Assembly (NCBI GenBank): GCA_017402845.1
Contig: JAFPLH010000076.1
Span: forward strand, 1-37,013
Length of the DNA: 37,013 bases
DNA from: Clostridia bacterium
GTDB taxonomy: Bacteria > Bacillota > Clostridia > Oscillospirales > Acutalibacteraceae
Direction: 5' to 3'
A program made the translations under genes and the position numbers. Below, piece by piece: positions 1-8,797 of the stretch. The notes under the pieces are model-generated. The model made no database searches. It was not told the DNA's origin and saw only the letters and a list, made by a program, of their open reading frames with translations. Every line of letters begins with the position of its first letter. The first letter of the stretch is position 1.

Positions 1-539
1 GCCTCTTTGGCAACATCAGAGCCATGTGAAAACTTTTCTTTTACATCTGAGTAGTATTCCTTACTCATTCGTTCGTCATTAATCACTTTTTGTTTGAATT
101 TTCCAAGTTCAGAATTCATATCCTTCTCTTTTATTATACCACTATTCCCCGAATTTGCAACACTTTTTTCAGGAATTTTATATTTCCCGACCCCAACATT
201 CCCCAGTCCGTCAACAGTAACTCTTTCTCTCTGCTGAGGCAGGCTCATAGCTTCGGAGAACCTTGTGTATTCGGAAGAAGTCACCCTGTACTTTGCCCTT
301 GCCGTAATAATATCTTCTTCATTCGCTCCACCCTCTTTGAGCAGATGTATTTCCTGCCGCTGTGCTCTCATTGTACGTTCTAAGGCTCTTTGCCTTTGTG
401 TAGCCTCGTATTTTGTGTACTGCTTGCCTGCAAATTCTCTCGGTGCGTTTTCCTCCTGCTTTAGCTTATCAAGTTCTTCGTCTGTATATGCTCTCTCTGA
501 AATTCCGGGAATAAAAGGAGGGTTTGCGTATGAATATAT
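1..539 (-). pseudogene. Phage minor capsid protein 2 (Phage_min_cap2-like), N-terminally truncated fragment, runs off window
   Basis: The minus strand is open from a TAG at 540-542 to the window edge (about 179 codons) with no start codon of its own near that stop. The translation contains PGISERAYTDEELDKL, then YTKYEATQRQRALERT and LPQQRERVTVDGLG, which I recognise as the conserved C-terminal half of the phage minor capsid protein 2 family (PF06152) found in Firmicute prophages. In complete members a Cys/His-containing segment and several hundred residues precede PGISERAY; here recognisable phage sequence stops at about 515-530, so the head of the gene is missing. Beyond DGLG the frame continues into a lysine-rich tail (KEYYSDVKEKFSHGSDVAKE) that may lead into an additional C-terminal domain outside the window. 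This is probably the edge of a prophage or phage-derived remnant. The family call rests on motif recognition; the truncation is seen directly. Confidence 0.75.
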
Positions 540-3500
540 CTACAATACTCCTGAATGCTTTAAGACTGCGCTTATCCTCCTTTATCGCAGTCATTATTAA
601 AATAGCAAAAAAGCATAAAAAGCATTTTGTTAAAGCAGGTACCCTTATCCTTGCTTTCCTATTAATTGCAGGAAGTTTCTTTGAATTCTATGTTCCGACT
701 GTCAACGCTGATGATGATAATGACGAGTTCTGCAATATGAGCTTCGAACTTTACCCTGAGGATGAAAGAACTGAAAAATCAGTAATTCTTAACGGCATTA
801 TGCCTAAAGACGCTTCTGCAAATGCCGTTGACGTAACTGATCAATACACAGATGAAAGCGGTTGTACTGATATTCTGGAGGACAACCCGAACGCCTCTGT
901 TCTTGCCGCTTACGATATTACTATTACCGACGGAGAATCCGAGTACCAACCTGATGAGGATAAACCTATTCAAGTAGTTATCAATGATCCTATACTTTCG
1001 GAGGATAATAGTTTTGAGCTTTTGCATATTCAGGACAACGGCGAAATAGAAAGAATCACCCAGTTTACCGTTGAGGACGGAAAAATCAGCTTTACCGCTG
1101 CAGGATTCAGTGTTTATGCGATAGTAGATATCGCTGGTCCGTACTCTACCGAAGAAGTAAGCAGTCTTAAAGACCTTGAGGGCAACAGAGCAACTGCGGG
1201 CTTTTGCATGTATTATGGAAACCATAAATACTTTACTAATTCGTTGAATGGAAACGGCGCATTAATAGAAACTAACAACGTTTCTTCAGCATCAACCTGG
1301 TTCTTTACAAAAACGGGAAACTACTACAAAATTTCAACTATGGTAGACGGCGTTGAAAAATTCATTCATACAAGATCAGGAAACGAAATTGAACTCAGCG
1401 ATACAGCAGATCTATTCCAGATCACCGCTACGGCAAATAATTCATTTTATTTAAAAAACAGTATAGAAAACAAGTGGCTTCAACATTCCGGCAGCGGTAA
1501 TGGAATCAGATATTACCAATCAAATTCAAACAGCACAAATACAAGAATAAAGATTTTATTTGCAGATACAATGGAAATGCCGGATGACTGGTATAAACTT
1601 AACGGCAAAAGCTACGGTCTTATGAGTTATCCCGGCGGTACGCTTGGATTTGCGTTAATGGCAGATGAAAACGAGAATTATCTTTCAATGCTTTCGTTGT
1701 CTGTTCGCAGAGAGGCAGGAAGTGAAACGCTCTACGTAAACGAAAGCAGCGATATTACTATGTGGACGTTTCACTTCGTTTCAGATACAAATTATAAAAT
1801 TTCAGCAACAGTAAATGAAGAAATAAAATATCTGAGTATTAGCGACACGCTTTCGCTTGTCAATGAAAATCAAGCATCTGTTATAAATATAACCACTGAC
1901 TCACATAATAATATCAAGCTGTCTTCCGCTGGAAAATCTGTAACATTCGCCGGTGAGAACGGCTTTGTCAGTTCACCAACAGAAGAAAACAATATTCATC
2001 AAACACTTCACTTAGTTAGAGCGTCTGAGCTTACTCAAGATGACTATATTACTTATTTTGCTGACAAAGTCAGCGTCTCTGATGTTTCTGATGGTGAAAG
2101 CGTAATAATTTATACCCGTGTATGGAATGATGAATCTAAAGCATATGATTTCTACGCCATAGATCATGACGGAACACTGTATCCCTGCTACGAACGTGGT
2201 GATCATATAACATGGGTTGGCACCAAAATTAACACTTTGCTATGGGATTTTACTGAATATCATTATGATGACGGTACCCCTAACTATTATTATGAGCTGT
2301 ATAACTCGTATTCACACAAGTATATTGCTCCTCAGATTCAGAACGGACAGACACTTTCAGACAACAAAATCGGAATCAATCTTACAGGAAGACGCTACGG
2401 CGATTATTATTCCGATATTCTTGCATGGGATACACCTTATTATACATACGCTGGTTTACAGTCTGATATTGAAAGAGGAAAAATTATTTCCGGATCAAAA
2501 GCTGACGCTGATACTTTCTATTTTGCGATAGTTGAAAAGCCGTCTTATACGCTGACAGAGGAAACAACGATCAACAGCAAAAACTACGGCGTTACAATGA
2601 GAATGATCGACTTTCCAGTTCAGCCTGACTCAACAGGGCACAGTTTACAAAATGAGTTTCTCGGCACAGTCTCATCAAGCTTACCGAATGCAACGCAGGG
2701 GCTTCTTACAAACTACATTGATCCTGCCACAGGATATCCGGAAGCTACGTGCAGCGGAGCTTCTCTTTCTCAGCTTTTCAGTGGTGCATCAGAAGTAAAC
2801 CATCTATTCCTTGAAAGTACTTATAACGACAGCGGATATTTTGAGTTTGACAGTTGTCAGAGTTTTGCTACGCTTATTCAGCCCGACGGAACAGTAGGAA
2901 GCAATTTCACAGTTTATAAAGAGCTTGGAACTGCCGACGTTGACTCAAGAAGCACTCTTAAACATGGTCAGTTTTTTCCTTATAATACAATTACATCAGG
3001 AGTTTACTCGGTGAAAAATCCCGAAAATCTTTACAGCGTTCTTGCACAGTACGGAAATCCGAGTGTCGGTGAGCTTCCTGAAAGTGATCCCCGAAAATAT
3101 GAAAAGCTCCACCTTGTAAACGGAAAGCCTAATTATTATAACGGAATGGAAATGACCGCAAGAATGGTTCAGCCCCCAAACGGCAAGGATTCATGGGGAC
3201 ATGACATTGTATTTGAATTTACGGGTGACGATGACTTCTGGTTCTATGTTGATAATGAACTTATTATTGATCTCGGCGGTATTCATTCAGCACTTCACGG
3301 CAACGTTAATTTTGCAACAGGCAAAGTTGAAGTAGACGGTGTGGAAACAAACCTTCGCTCTATTTTTAAAAGTAACTACGAACAGAGAAATCCTAATGCA
3401 TCAACTGACGAGGTCAACGCATTTCTTGCAGAATATTTTGATGGAGATGAAACTATATTTAAGGATTATACTACGCATGTTTTGCATATGTTCTATATGG

Positions 3501-6151
3501 AACGAGGTGCAGGAGCTTCAAACCTTCATATGCGTTTTAATCTTGATCCGATCACTCCGGGAAACGCACTTCTAACAAAAAAAGTAAGCGGTTCTGACGA
3601 TTTAGACTTTAACCTTGTTGAATATCCTTTTCAAATCTGGTATAAAGATGAAGAAACCGAAAGTGAGCATCTTCTGACAAATGACGATTATAACAATGTC
3701 AGTTATCAGAACTCTATTCAAAGAGTTGAGTATGTATCTTCATATACTCCCCGAAATAGCTCAGTAACATTTAACTCGGTATACTTTCTAAATCCCGGAA
3801 AAAGTGCGGAAATACGCTTTCCACCCAAAACCTCTCAGTATAGAATCATAGAATGCGGCATTAACCAAGAAGTTTATGATACCGTAAGTGTAAACGATAA
3901 TATTATTGAGGGTACTGCAATTAACGGTACAGACAGAAAGTCGTTTGATTCCGGATGGATAAGCGTTGCACAGTGTCCTATCATGTTGTTTGATAATCAT
4001 GTAAACCCTTCTTCACTCCGTACTTTAAGCTTTACAAAAAGACTCTTTAGCGAAAGTGGTAATGAACTGACAGCAATACAGGATCCAACCGGCTTCAATT
4101 TCCGTTTGTATCTCAGCAATGGTAATGATGATACACTTGAACTTGCAAACATGGCAAAATACTACGTTACCGATCCTAACGGCATGTTGTGTACATGGAA
4201 TTCAGATGCACAATCATTTGTTGCGTCAAATCAAAGTGATTATTCATCTTTGACTTCGGCAGAAAAAGCACAGTTTACCTTTGAAACCTCAATGTATGGT
4301 GCTATTTCAAAAATTCCTGCGGGTTACTGCGTTGAGATACCTAATATACCGGTTGGCACTAAGTTCAAGGTTATTGAAAGAGAAAACGAAATTCCTGACG
4401 GTTATAAGTTCCAAAGCTATGAACGTGTAGGCGGAAGCTATCACGCAGAAGACGGAGATACTCTGAACTCAGGCTGGGTAAGAGCTAACGAATCTCCAAA
4501 AATGATCATCAATAACAAACGTGGCTGGAGCATTGATATAAATAAGGTCTGGAGCGATAAAGACTTTACCTGCTCGCACGATCCCGTTTTCATTGCAATT
4601 TACTGTAAAAACACTCTTATTCAGGATACTGTAAGCTGCATAGCACATCCGTCAACATCAAAACGATATTTCTTTGACAGTCTGCCACAAGGTGTTGACT
4701 TTGAAGATTATGTCGTTTATGAGGTTGAACTTGACGATCCCGTTGTGAACGCAGATGGCGAGCTTGTTTCATATAACGGAATACCCAGACGACTTGAAAA
4801 CGGTGACCAGACTACAATTAATGCAATTGCAAATAATGCAAACTCCTCTGTTCCCCATTCATATTCAGTCACTTATAACTATGGTTCTCCAACTTGTTAT
4901 TCTCATGGTACAAACGTTATTGAAAACGTACGTACTGATACTATAACTAACTCACGAACTGACGGCGTTTCTCTCACTCTTTACGATATGCATACAAATG
5001 CACTACTTGCAGGAGGTAAGTTTACGCTTTCACTGGGAAATACTATACTCGGAACATTTATCTCGGATTCACAGGGAAGTATCACAGTTTTTTACGATTT
5101 TGAAAGAAACACAGAATATACCCTGACAGAAACCGAACCTCCGGCAGGTTATATTGGATTGCCAAATATTGCAGTATTCTCAATTAACAGTGATGATTCC
5201 GTTACCATGAGTGGTAACGATACACAATGGCAAAACGGACGAAAATCCGATATAGCCGATGACAATTTGATTGCTTACATTGACATATACAACAAGCCTA
5301 TTTCTTTTACTGCGCTAAAGGTTGACAGTGCGACCAACGAAGTATTGAGTGGTGCACACTTTGCGCTATATCGAAGTGTTATCGGTATTGACGGTGCAGT
5401 TAAGGATCTTAATCCTATTCCGGGATACGCTGACCTCGTAACTGATTCAAACGGAGTTATTCCAAAAATTGATAATACGCTTGAACCCGGAAAATACTAC
5501 CTGACAGAGAAATCTCCCCCACCTCACCATGACTCAAACGAAGACGACATTATTTTTACTGTTCTCTCAAACGGAATAATACAGATAGACAGTTCAGGAC
5601 ACAGCGAATATTTAGCCATTGAGGGAACTGACGAATGCAATTATATACTCAGAATTCCTAATGCCTTAAGGCAACCGGTAGAACTAACAATAACTAAAAC
5701 CGTTACGGGTGCTTTCGGCGACAAAACAAAAGTATTTACATTCACTCTGAACATTGCAGATGCTGAAGCTACTGACGAATACATTTGGAGCAAAAACAAT
5801 ATTATCCAAGACGTACCACTTCACAATAATTCAGTGTTTACACTAAGCCACAACGATTGTGTAAAAATCATGCTGCCTGTAAAAACAAACATAACTGTTA
5901 GTGAAGACAACGAGAATTACACAACAAGCTTTAAGCTTAACAACACTTCTGCAACCGCAGGAAATACAAAAACATTTATGCTCTATGATAATTCAACCCT
6001 TGCAGTTACAAATAATCTTAACACTATAATACCAACAGGAGTATTTCATACATCGGTTAGTATATCGGTATTCATTATAGCTGTATTTTTCCTGTTCGTT
6101 TTCCTTGTAATTCTTAGACGCATTTATAAGAGAGGACTTCATTATGAATAA
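530..6151 (+). CDS. Sortase-anchored multidomain surface adhesin/pilin-like protein with fibro-slime and CnaB-type domains
   Basis: This is an 1873-residue cell-surface protein. The ATG at 530 is preferred over an in-frame TTG at 524 because AAAAGGAGGG at 513-522 lies seven bases upstream of it. Residues 30-60 form a basic then hydrophobic export signal ending near VNA. Residues about 220-500 hold two Trp/Tyr-rich modules resembling beta-trefoil (ricin-like) folds (tentative). Residues about 815-1005 carry a fibro-slime/PA14-like domain (FTGDDDFWFYVDNELIIDLG, then MFYMERGAGASNLHMRFNL). Residues about 1475-1690 contain two SpaA/CnaB-type repeats, the first with the hallmark TETEPPAGY, which in this family usually form intramolecular isopeptide bonds. 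The C-terminus has an IIPTG sorting-like motif at 1833-1837, a hydrophobic segment (about 1843-1862) and RRIYKRG. The gene overlaps the downstream sortase by 8 bp, so that sortase probably anchors it. Binding partner unknown. Confidence 0.9.
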   Translation: MNISTILLNALRLRLSSFIAVIIKIAKKHKKHFVKAGTLILAFLLIAGSFFEFYVPTVNADDDNDEFCNMSFELYPEDERTEKSVILNGIMPKDASANAVDVTDQYTDESGCTDILEDNPNASVLAAYDITITDGESEYQPDEDKPIQVVINDPILSEDNSFELLHIQDNGEIERITQFTVEDGKISFTAAGFSVYAIVDIAGPYSTEEVSSLKDLEGNRATAGFCMYYGNHKYFTNSLNGNGALIETNNVSSASTWFFTKTGNYYKISTMVDGVEKFIHTRSGNEIELSDTADLFQITATANNSFYLKNSIENKWLQHSGSGNGIRYYQSNSNSTNTRIKILFADTMEMPDDWYKLNGKSYGLMSYPGGTLGFALMADENENYLSMLSLSVRREAGSETLYVNESSDITMWTFHFVSDTNYKISATVNEEIKYLSISDTLSLVNENQASVINITTDSHNNIKLSSAGKSVTFAGENGFVSSPTEENNIHQTLHLVRASELTQDDYITYFADKVSVSDVSDGESVIIYTRVWNDESKAYDFYAIDHDGTLYPCYERGDHITWVGTKINTLLWDFTEYHYDDGTPNYYYELYNSYSHKYIAPQIQNGQTLSDNKIGINLTGRRYGDYYSDILAWDTPYYTYAGLQSDIERGKIISGSKADADTFYFAIVEKPSYTLTEETTINSKNYGVTMRMIDFPVQPDSTGHSLQNEFLGTVSSSLPNATQGLLTNYIDPATGYPEATCSGASLSQLFSGASEVNHLFLESTYNDSGYFEFDSCQSFATLIQPDGTVGSNFTVYKELGTADVDSRSTLKHGQFFPYNTITSGVYSVKNPENLYSVLAQYGNPSVGELPESDPRKYEKLHLVNGKPNYYNGMEMTARMVQPPNGKDSWGHDIVFEFTGDDDFWFYVDNELIIDLGGIHSALHGNVNFATGKVEVDGVETNLRSIFKSNYEQRNPNASTDEVNAFLAEYFDGDETIFKDYTTHVLHMFYMERGAGASNLHMRFNLDPITPGNALLTKKVSGSDDLDFNLVEYPFQIWYKDEETESEHLLTNDDYNNVSYQNSIQRVEYVSSYTPRNSSVTFNSVYFLNPGKSAEIRFPPKTSQYRIIECGINQEVYDTVSVNDNIIEGTAINGTDRKSFDSGWISVAQCPIMLFDNHVNPSSLRTLSFTKRLFSESGNELTAIQDPTGFNFRLYLSNGNDDTLELANMAKYYVTDPNGMLCTWNSDAQSFVASNQSDYSSLTSAEKAQFTFETSMYGAISKIPAGYCVEIPNIPVGTKFKVIERENEIPDGYKFQSYERVGGSYHAEDGDTLNSGWVRANESPKMIINNKRGWSIDINKVWSDKDFTCSHDPVFIAIYCKNTLIQDTVSCIAHPSTSKRYFFDSLPQGVDFEDYVVYEVELDDPVVNADGELVSYNGIPRRLENGDQTTINAIANNANSSVPHSYSVTYNYGSPTCYSHGTNVIENVRTDTITNSRTDGVSLTLYDMHTNALLAGGKFTLSLGNTILGTFISDSQGSITVFYDFERNTEYTLTETEPPAGYIGLPNIAVFSINSDDSVTMSGNDTQWQNGRKSDIADDNLIAYIDIYNKPISFTALKVDSATNEVLSGAHFALYRSVIGIDGAVKDLNPIPGYADLVTDSNGVIPKIDNTLEPGKYYLTEKSPPPHHDSNEDDIIFTVLSNGIIQIDSSGHSEYLAIEGTDECNYILRIPNALRQPVELTITKTVTGAFGDKTKVFTFTLNIADAEATDEYIWSKNNIIQDVPLHNNSVFTLSHNDCVKIMLPVKTNITVSEDNENYTTSFKLNNTSATAGNTKTFMLYDNSTLAVTNNLNTIIPTGVFHTSVSISVFIIAVFFLFVFLVILRRIYKRGLHYE

Positions 6152-6920
6152 GAACAAAGCAAAAAGTATTGTTTTTGTTCTGCTTACCATTATCTGCATT
6201 GCAGTGTTGGTATACTCTCTTTATCAGGGATTGATTATATATATCCCTCAAAAGCAGGAACAGCACCGTTTTATTGAGTTGCAGAAAATTGTATCACAGG
6301 AATTTATAGAGAATGAACCCTGTTCAGAAAATGCCGATAACGTTGAGAGCAGATCGAAGTTTTCTGAAATAGTTAAAATGAACGGTGACTTCAGAGCCTG
6401 GTTAAAAATCAAAGAAACAATCATTGATTACCCGGTTTTGAAGTCACCTGAAGATACTCCGGAATACTATCTGCACCGTGATTTTGACAAAAACTATTCC
6501 TTTTCGGGAACTCCTTTTATCGGTGCAGGTGCTGATGAAAATTCAGACGTATTTGTTGTCTACGCTCATAATATGAACAATGATACAATGTTTGGAACTC
6601 TTGACAATTATACCGATATTCAATGGGCAAAGCAACACCCTGATGTTGAATTTGATACATTAGAAGAAAACCGTGTTTATCATGTTTTTGCTGCTTTTAA
6701 AACCACGGTTGGCAGCGAAAATGAGTTTAAGTACTCCGAAAAGGCAGGCAATCTCAATGATGATGAATTTTTCGCATTGATTAACGAAATCAGAGATAAT
6801 TCGATAACTGATATTGACGATTGCCCTACTCAAAAAACACAGATTCTTTTGCTTTCAACGTGCAGTTACCATGCTGAAAACGGACGTTTTGTTGTTGCTG
6901 CATACAAGATTCACCCTTAG
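6144..6920 (+). CDS. srtB: Class B sortase
   Basis: Membrane-bound transpeptidase that cleaves a C-terminal sorting motif and attaches the protein to peptidoglycan. It has 258 residues, normal for class B. Residues 9-34 form a single N-terminal signal-anchor. The catalytic set is visible: His142 in VVYAHNMNNDTMFG, Cys240 in LLLSTCSYH, and Arg248 in NGRFVVAAY. FRAWLKIKETIIDYPVL at about 83-99 is the conserved early sortase strand. The start codon lies inside the last codons of the adhesin gene (8-bp overlap), implying translational coupling and one dedicated substrate. Classical SrtB enzymes use NPQTN-type signals, whereas the neighbouring substrate ends in IIPTG; clostridial SrtB-like enzymes paired with CnaB pilins often use such proline-threonine-glycine variants (family knowledge from memory). 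The gene symbol denotes the class. Confidence 0.93.
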   Translation: MNKNKAKSIVFVLLTIICIAVLVYSLYQGLIIYIPQKQEQHRFIELQKIVSQEFIENEPCSENADNVESRSKFSEIVKMNGDFRAWLKIKETIIDYPVLKSPEDTPEYYLHRDFDKNYSFSGTPFIGAGADENSDVFVVYAHNMNNDTMFGTLDNYTDIQWAKQHPDVEFDTLEENRVYHVFAAFKTTVGSENEFKYSEKAGNLNDDEFFALINEIRDNSITDIDDCPTQKTQILLLSTCSYHAENGRFVVAAYKIHP

Positions 6921-7006
6921 TAAGCTGCAAAACGTGCAGTCAGTTTATAATTACACTCAAACAAGGATGAATACTATTGATATTTCAAAACAAATACTAA
7001 TACCAT

Positions 7007-7058
7007 TAAGGCAATAATGTACATAGACTGTGAAAAGACTTTGTACATTATTGCCTTA
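7007..7058. repeat. Family A palindromic element, minimal 52-bp copy (also a possible terminator)
   Basis: A perfect 17-bp inverted repeat (TAAGGCAATAATGTACA at 7007-7023, complement at 7042-7058) surrounds an 18-base loop. Its outer ends match the longer family A elements at 18698 and 28449 (TAAGGCAATAcc...). It lies 86 bp after the sortase stop and is followed by CCTTTATT, so it may also end that transcript. Confidence 0.75.
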
Positions 7059-7132
7059 CCTTTATTATCGTATGAGTATTTGTTTGGAAAATCCACTACA
7101 ACCAGCAAAGGGGTACACTTATTTGATACTTA

Positions 7133-7196
7133 GGGAAACACTAAATAAATCCGTCCATACTGTGCAGATGAGCGGCAGGAGGTTTTTAGAGGTGCC
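7133..7196. repeat. Short mosaic element with a family C-like left end and a family B-like right end
   Basis: The left end GGGAAACACTAAATAAATC resembles the left end of the family C element at 11927. The right part (TGTGCAGATGAGCGGCAG, then AGGTTTTTAGAGGTGCC) matches the end of family B elements read on the minus strand. It sits in the gap between the convergent sortase and beta-lactamase-like genes, flanked by CTTA and TTAT. The gap 6921-7267 contains only this and the family A palindrome. Confidence 0.6.
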
Positions 7197-7267
7197 TTAT
7201 AGTCTATGTGTGCAAGTATCCCAATTACTATTTTTTCATTGGAACACATCTGCGAATTTTTTTACGA

Positions 7268-8677
7268 TCACTGTAACGATGCTTGATATACTTCCGATGA
7301 AAGCTCCACTATATATGAAATAGCAGCTCCGGAAGAAACATCTTCCGACATAACGCACAATACATAAGGGGACTCCGAGAATACAATAGCTGCGTCATTT
7401 TGGACGGTATCAAGCTCTCCTGTCTTATTTGCAGTGCGAACAGGAACGCCCTCCGGTATTTTGTATGTGACAGTTTGTCTGCTTAGCAGATCCAGCATTT
7501 CGCTTGAATGTGGCATAGAATGATTGTAAACTGCTGCAAGAAAATTCGCACAGTCGTTTACAGTAGTATAATTATCACCGTTGATATTGCTTTCGAGCAG
7601 TAATCTTCCCATTGATGTATCGGAATAACCATGAGATTGGCAATATAACGTTACAACTTCTTTTCCTTCATCAGTGTTTCCATTTCCAAGCATTTTGACT
7701 AAGGTATTTGCGGCTGAGTTATCGCTAACCGTAATCATGCTGTAAAGAAGTGTATCTATTTCTTGTTCATTGGAGGCATACACATCATAGTTTTCATATA
7801 CAGCGCCCATTATAAAAAGCTTTATCAGACTTGCTGATTGCATTACTAAATTATTTACAGTAGCACGTTCTTCCGTAGTAAGATCAATGTATGCTGCGGA
7901 CCAGTTTCCTCCCGATACCGCACGAGCGTTTTCAATTGCATTTGTCAGAGTCAGTTCTATCGATCCAGCTGAAGAAGTACTTCCCGAGTCAGTTGAAGTA
8001 TTTTCGGAATATGAGGTATTGCTGTTTATATGAGGCTCAGTATCATCATTATTGCTCGAAGAAATTTCTGATATCATAGAAATAGTATCATGTTTTAAAT
8101 CAGTAACATTAACATAACCATAATTACCCATATACGTCTTAACGCGCCAGTATCCCCCCGAAGTTTTAGCGAGTATAGCGACTTCTTCGTCTGGCGAGAG
8201 TGTTTCAACTATTTCTCGTGAGCCATTATTATTTGAATACAAGCTTGCACCGTTTTCACCGATATGAACAGTTGTTTCAGAGGTAACTGACGCCTTTGTA
8301 TCAACAAGATAAATATTCTGCACATATCCGCTCAGTTCGTCGTATTTGTGCTTGATAAGAGTATATCCTGACAGCTCCGAAATCTCGTTTTCCGAAAATA
8401 CTTCAGTACCGCATTTTAATGTGCCAATCTGATCTGAGCCATCCGCCTTTGAAAAAACACCAATTGAGCTTGCACCGGTGACATAAAGAGAGTGTTGCGG
8501 AGTCTCTTCTATTTTTCTTTCTTCGATCTCTGTGCTGTATTCTACTACAGATACATCGTTTACATTCGATATCTCGTCATTGTTCGTTTTTTGAATAGTA
8601 CAACAGCTAAACGAAATAGCAATTGTTGCCACAGATATCGCGGATATTAAAAATCTGATCTTTCCAATATTATTCAT
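7268..8677 (-). CDS. Lipoprotein with two SH3b domains and a serine beta-lactamase/D,D-peptidase-like domain
   Basis: 469 residues from the ATG at 8677, chosen because AAAGAGGT precedes it; an upstream in-frame start at 8710 lies in a terminator hairpin. A hydrophobic signal ends in a lipobox-like FSCC (Cys25/26), suggesting lipid anchoring outside the membrane. Residues about 62-125 and 133-195 are two SH3b-like repeats, which in this family usually bind peptidoglycan. A Ser/Thr/Asn-rich linker (about 200-238) leads to a penicillin-recognising domain (beta-lactamase2 type): SLIK at 283-286 (SxxK), SDN at 318-320, KTG at 418-420. I do not see a clear class A ExxLN motif, which argues for a D,D-peptidase or a non-hydrolysing relative rather than an antibiotic-resistance enzyme. 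The N-terminal half is paralogous to the next gene's. Role in wall remodelling is inferred. Confidence 0.88.
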   Translation of the reverse strand: MNNIGKIRFLISAISVATIAISFSCCTIQKTNNDEISNVNDVSVVEYSTEIEERKIEETPQHSLYVTGASSIGVFSKADGSDQIGTLKCGTEVFSENEISELSGYTLIKHKYDELSGYVQNIYLVDTKASVTSETTVHIGENGASLYSNNNGSREIVETLSPDEEVAILAKTSGGYWRVKTYMGNYGYVNVTDLKHDTISMISEISSSNNDDTEPHINSNTSYSENTSTDSGSTSSAGSIELTLTNAIENARAVSGGNWSAAYIDLTTEERATVNNLVMQSASLIKLFIMGAVYENYDVYASNEQEIDTLLYSMITVSDNSAANTLVKMLGNGNTDEGKEVVTLYCQSHGYSDTSMGRLLLESNINGDNYTTVNDCANFLAAVYNHSMPHSSEMLDLLSRQTVTYKIPEGVPVRTANKTGELDTVQNDAAIVFSESPYVLCVMSEDVSSGAAISYIVELSSEVYQASLQ

Positions 8678-8702
8678 AAAATACCTCTTTATTGATAAAA
8701 GA

Positions 8703-8743
8703 AAAAGCAATGCTTATTCAAGACCTGTTTAAGCATTGCTTTT
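8703..8743 (-). terminator. Hairpin terminator after the SH3 lipoprotein gene
   Basis: A perfect 14-bp inverted repeat (AAAAGCAATGCTTA at 8703-8716 and its complement at 8730-8743) lies between the two minus-strand lipoprotein genes. Read on the minus strand the stem ends in CTTTTTC, consistent with factor-independent termination of the 8798-9916 transcript. Confidence 0.7.
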
Positions 8744-8744
8744 A

Positions 8745-8782
8745 GGGCACATCTGAACGACGGCAGGTTTTTAGAGATGCCC
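8745..8782. repeat. Family B element, 38-bp miniature copy
   Basis: GGGCACATCTGAACGACGGC onward to GAGATGCCC is nearly identical to the right-hand 37 bp of the full family B elements at 18786-19014 and 27207-27434. It is flanked on both sides by TTTA (8741-8744 and 8783-8786), a 4-bp target-site duplication, which indicates an insertion in this shortened form rather than later decay. Confidence 0.7.
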
Positions 8783-8797
8783 TTTATTGATCTTTAA

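Noticed and set aside
265..600. Plus-strand frames in the first 600 bases (90-383 and 265-600)
   Set aside because: They are shadows of the minus-strand phage capsid fragment, whose motif-level match is far stronger.
7268..8677. Annotation of the gene as an antibiotic-resistance beta-lactamase
   Set aside because: The SxxK, SDN and KTG motifs are present but the class A general-base motif is not evident and SH3 wall-binding domains are fused, so a wall-related role is more likely.
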